This document shows, one piece after another, positions 5,237-7,583 of a stretch of DNA of 7,583 nucleotides. The DNA comes from CAIYPH01 sp043744375 (GTDB taxonomy: Bacteria; Pseudomonadota; Alphaproteobacteria; Acetobacterales; Acetobacteraceae), in NCBI GenBank assembly GCA_043744375.1, contig JAYTUU010000060.1, positions 1 to 7,583 of the forward strand, written 5' to 3'. How positions within the stretch are numbered: position 1 is the stretch's first letter; every line of letters begins with the position of its first letter. The position numbers were made by a program, and so were the translations under genes. The notes under the pieces were generated by a model. That model did not search any database. It was given only the letters and a program-made list of their open reading frames with translations, and was not told the DNA's origin.

Positions 5237-7402
5237 TCAGCCGCGCGCCTTCGCCTCGCGCCGGCGCGCGTGCAGCACGAACTCGGTATACCCGTTCGGC
5301 TGCGCCCGGCCCTTGAACACGAGGTCGCAGGCAGCGTGGAACGCCGCCCCGTCGAAGCCCGGCGCCATCGCCGTATAGGCCGCGTCATCGGCGTTCTGCC
5401 GATCGACGATGCCGGCCATCCGCCGCATCGTCGCCATCACCTGCGCCTCGGTCACGATACCATGATGCAACCAGTTGGCGATATGCTGGCTCGAAATCCG
5501 CAGCGTCGCGCGGTCTTCCATCAGCCCGACATCATGGATATCCGGTACCTTGGAACAGCCGACGCCCTGGTCGATCCAGCGCACGACGTAGCCGAGAATT
5601 CCTTGCGTGTTGTTGTCGAGTTCCTGCTGCAACTCCTCCGGCGACCAGTTCGGACGATCGGCCATCGGAATGGTCAGGATGTCCCCAAGGGCCGCCGGTA
5701 CCCGTCCGGCGATCTCCGTCTGCCGGGCCGCGACATCGACGAGATGATAGTGCAACGCATGCAACGTAGCGGCGGTGGGGGAGGGGACCCACGCCGTATT
5801 CGCCCCGGCGCGGGGGTGCCCGATCTTCTGCGCCAGCATGTCGGCCATCCGGTCCGGCGCCGCCCACATGCCCTTGCCGATCTGCGCCCGTCCGCGCAGC
5901 CCGCAGGCCAGGCCGACATCGACGTTGTTGTTCTCGTAGGCGCCGATCCAGCTGGCCGCCCGCATGTCGTTCTTGCGGATCATCGGACCCGCCTCGAACG
6001 ACGTATGGATTTCATCGCCGGTGCGGTCGAGGAAACCGGTATTGATGAACACCACCCGCTCGCGCGCCGCATGAATGCAGGCGGCGAGGTTGATCGTCGT
6101 GCGCCGCTCCTCGTCCATGATGCCCATCTTCAGCGTGTTGCGCGCCATTCCCAGCATATCCTCGACGGCGGCAAACAAATCCGAGGCATAAAGCACTTCA
6201 TCCGGCCCGTGCATCTTCGGCTTGACAATATAAACCGAGCCGGCCCGGCTGTTGCGGATCGCCCCGGTGGCGCGCAGGTCGTGCAGCGCGATCATCGAGA
6301 CGATCGCCGCATCCAGGATCGCCTCCGGGATTTCCGCCCCGTCGGCGGCGCGCACGGCGTCAGTATACATGTGATGCCCGACCGTGCGCACCAGCATCAG
6401 GCTCCGCCCGGCCACCGTGACCGTTCCACCCGCGGGCGCCGTGAACACCCGGTCCGGGTTCAAGCGCCGCTCCAGCGGCTTGCCACCCTTCATGAACGTC
6501 GCCGACAGCGTGCCGCGCATCAACCCGAGCCAGTTGCGATACACGTCCACCTTGTCCGCCGCATCGACGGCCGCGACGCTGTCCTCGCAATCCATGATCG
6601 TCGTGATCGCGGACTCCATCACCACGTCCGCCAGCCCGGCCGGATCGCTCCGCCCGATCATGTGCGTCCGGTCGATGCATAGTTCGAGATGCAGCCCATT
6701 ATGGCGCAGCAGCACCGATGACGGCGCCTCGGCCGCCCCGAGATAGCCGACAAACCGCGCGGGATCAGCCAGCCCGGTCGTTGCGCCAGACGCCAGCGTC
6801 GCCACCAGCGCCCCGCCACGTACCGCATAGGCGACGACATCCGCATGCCCAGCGCCCACCAACGGCGCGGCACCATCGATCACCGCGCGCGCCCGCGCCA
6901 CCACGGCCGCCCCGCGCACCGCGTTATACCCGGCCCGACGCGCCCGCCCATCCGCGTCGTCGATGGCATCCGTGCCATACAGCGCGTCATACAGGCTGCC
7001 CCAGCGTGCATTCCCCGCGTTCAGCGCGTAGCGCGCGTTGCTCACGGGCACCACCAGTTGCGGCCCGGCGATCGCCGCGATCTCCGCATCCACGTTCCCC
7101 GTCTCGACCGCGAACGGCGCCGGCGACGGCAGCAGATAACCGATCTCGCGCAGGAAACTCTGATACTCCGCCGCATCGATCGCCCGGCCGCGACGCGCGA
7201 GATGCCAGGCGTCGATCTGCGCCTGCAACACATCCCGCCGCGCCATCAGCGCCTGGTTGCGCGGCGCGAACCGGCCCAGCAGATCGTCGAACCCCGCCCA
7301 GAACGCCGCCGGCGCGATCCCCGTGCCCGGCAGGGCCTCGGCGTCGATGAAATCCTTCAGTGCGCGCGCAACCGAAACGCCGCCAGCCCGGACGTAATCC
7401 AT
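5237..7402 (-). CDS. glcB: Malate synthase G
   Basis: This enzyme condenses glyoxylate with acetyl-CoA to give malate and CoA, the second step of the glyoxylate bypass and the entry point for glyoxylate made from glycolate. The 721 residues match the monomeric G isoform (E. coli GlcB is 723). Family signatures are CEDSVAAVDAADKVDVYRNW (272-291), the glyoxylate-binding Arg in LVRTVGHHMYTD (R339), KPKMHGPDEV (394-403), the Mg ligands in MGIMDEERRT (about E431) and NTGFLDRTGDEIHTS (D459), GVGCSKVPDI with the cysteine C616, and the catalytic base in MEDRATLRISSQH (D630). All key residues are intact. ATG 7402 has AGAGGG a few bases upstream and the N-terminus fits the family. Together with the MaoC gene 2 nt downstream it forms an operon. 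No isocitrate lyase gene is in the window. Confidence 0.97.
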   Translation of the reverse strand: MDYVRAGGVSVARALKDFIDAEALPGTGIAPAAFWAGFDDLLGRFAPRNQALMARRDVLQAQIDAWHLARRGRAIDAAEYQSFLREIGYLLPSPAPFAVETGNVDAEIAAIAGPQLVVPVSNARYALNAGNARWGSLYDALYGTDAIDDADGRARRAGYNAVRGAAVVARARAVIDGAAPLVGAGHADVVAYAVRGGALVATLASGATTGLADPARFVGYLGAAEAPSSVLLRHNGLHLELCIDRTHMIGRSDPAGLADVVMESAITTIMDCEDSVAAVDAADKVDVYRNWLGLMRGTLSATFMKGGKPLERRLNPDRVFTAPAGGTVTVAGRSLMLVRTVGHHMYTDAVRAADGAEIPEAILDAAIVSMIALHDLRATGAIRNSRAGSVYIVKPKMHGPDEVLYASDLFAAVEDMLGMARNTLKMGIMDEERRTTINLAACIHAARERVVFINTGFLDRTGDEIHTSFEAGPMIRKNDMRAASWIGAYENNNVDVGLACGLRGRAQIGKGMWAAPDRMADMLAQKIGHPRAGANTAWVPSPTAATLHALHYHLVDVAARQTEIAGRVPAALGDILTIPMADRPNWSPEELQQELDNNTQGILGYVVRWIDQGVGCSKVPDIHDVGLMEDRATLRISSQHIANWLHHGIVTEAQVMATMRRMAGIVDRQNADDAAYTAMAPGFDGAAFHAACDLVFKGRAQPNGYTEFVLHARRREAKARG

Positions 7403-7406
7403 GGAA

Positions 7407-7414
7407 CCCTCTTC
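7407..7414 (-). promoter_or_regulatory. Ribosome binding site of glcB
   Basis: GAAGAGGG on the minus strand, 4 nt before ATG 7402. It overlaps the edge of a small inverted repeat (TCACG/CGTGA, 7413-7424), so that structure could affect ribosome access. Confidence 0.7.
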
Positions 7415-7432
7415 ACGTTCGTGATTTAATCA
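7413..7432. promoter_or_regulatory. Two overlapping small dyads upstream of glcB
   Basis: TCACG/CGTGA arms flank 2 nt at 7413-7424, and TGATT/AATCA arms flank 1 nt at 7422-7432. They sit just upstream of the glcB ribosome binding site, where an operator could lie. The arms are only 5 bp, so chance is possible. Confidence 0.25.
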
Positions 7433-7578
7433 GCGTTTGCCCAACGAACCCGCGCCTTGTCGAGAGGCAATTTCATCCTGCGCCTCTTAGTGTCCGTCCG
7501 AGAAGTCTGCCGGGTCGGCCCGACGGTGCTTTTTGTGCCTGGGAGCGTCGGGTCCTTGCCATGATGTCCCAGCATCAT
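7426..7578 (-). CDS. Doubtful 50-codon reading frame upstream of glcB
   Basis: ATG ATG at 7573-7578 opens a frame of 50 codons that ends in TAA at 7426-7428, 23 nt before the glcB ATG. The product would be strongly basic (TDTKRRRMKLPLDKARVRW) and has no known motif. Its third positions are less GC-biased than glcB, and the frame runs through two inverted repeats. No ribosome binding site can be judged because the window ends. More likely this is a leader or promoter region than a gene. Confidence 0.15.
   Translation of the reverse strand: MMLGHHGKDPTLPGTKSTVGPTRQTSRTDTKRRRMKLPLDKARVRWANAD
7519..7552. repeat. Inverted repeat upstream of glcB
   Basis: CCCGACG (7519-7525) and CGTCGGG (7546-7552) are perfect 7-bp arms around a 20-nt loop that contains a T5 run (7530-7534 on the plus strand). 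Its function is unknown. It could be the end of an upstream transcription unit or part of a repeated element. Confidence 0.35.
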
Positions 7579-7581
7579 GGC
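7558..7581. repeat. 9-bp perfect inverted repeat at the right edge
   Basis: GCCATGATG (7558-7566) and CATCATGGC (7573-7581) pair perfectly around the 6-nt loop TCCCAG. It lies at the window edge, so what it belongs to cannot be seen. Confidence 0.5.
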
Positions 7582-7583
7582 GG

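Noticed and set aside
5183..6682. 499-codon plus-strand open frame opposite glcB
   Set aside because: It is antisense to malate synthase G, which has every catalytic residue. The translation is Arg/Asp/His-rich with no recognisable domain.
7403..7583. Transposon end upstream of glcB
   Set aside because: Inverted repeats are present, but there is no transposase fragment, no visible target duplication and no terminal repeat I can name, so I do not annotate a mobile element.

Overview
The window is GC-rich DNA with strong GC bias at third codon positions. Its metabolic genes fit an alphaproteobacterium; an Acetobacteraceae/Rhodospirillales member is a reasonable guess, but no marker gene fixes the lineage. 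Almost everything is on the minus strand, so it reads right to left: malate synthase G (glcB), a MaoC-type dehydratase, an alpha/beta hydrolase, an AbgB-like M20 amidohydrolase, an O-acetylhomoserine sulfhydrylase (metY) and a small uncharacterised protein. One plus-strand reading frame at the far left converges on the last gene, with 7 nt between the stop codons.

Right part (about 4700-7583): glcB has a clear ribosome binding site. The MaoC gene starts on TTG 2 nt after the glcB stop, so the two are almost certainly one transcript. A 22-codon reading frame starts inside the MaoC stop (TGATG). The 181 nt upstream of glcB hold inverted repeats and a weak 50-codon frame, but no confident gene.

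Middle (2276-4605): the alpha/beta hydrolase and the amidohydrolase lie 17 nt apart and look like an ester/amide-cleaving pair. The hydrolase has no ribosome binding site. A plausible promoter ends only 6 nt before its ATG, so its mRNA may be leaderless. The amidohydrolase carries a run of eight C residues exactly where the conserved protein ends and an Ala/Gly/Pro-rich tail begins.

Left part (1-2275): metY is a stand-alone sulfur-assimilation gene. It has a textbook ribosome binding site, a low-GC promoter region with an inverted repeat overlapping the promoter and a 12-bp perfect palindrome just upstream, and a strong hairpin directly after its stop. Beyond the hairpin is a small uncharacterised minus-strand gene, then the plus-strand frame that may run in from outside the window.

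Overall this is mainly chromosomal central and sulfur metabolism. I see no phage, transposase, CRISPR or defence genes, and no new multi-gene system. The points worth checking are regulatory (metY operators, leaderless hydrolase), very small coupled ORFs, and the homopolymer at the amidohydrolase C-terminus.
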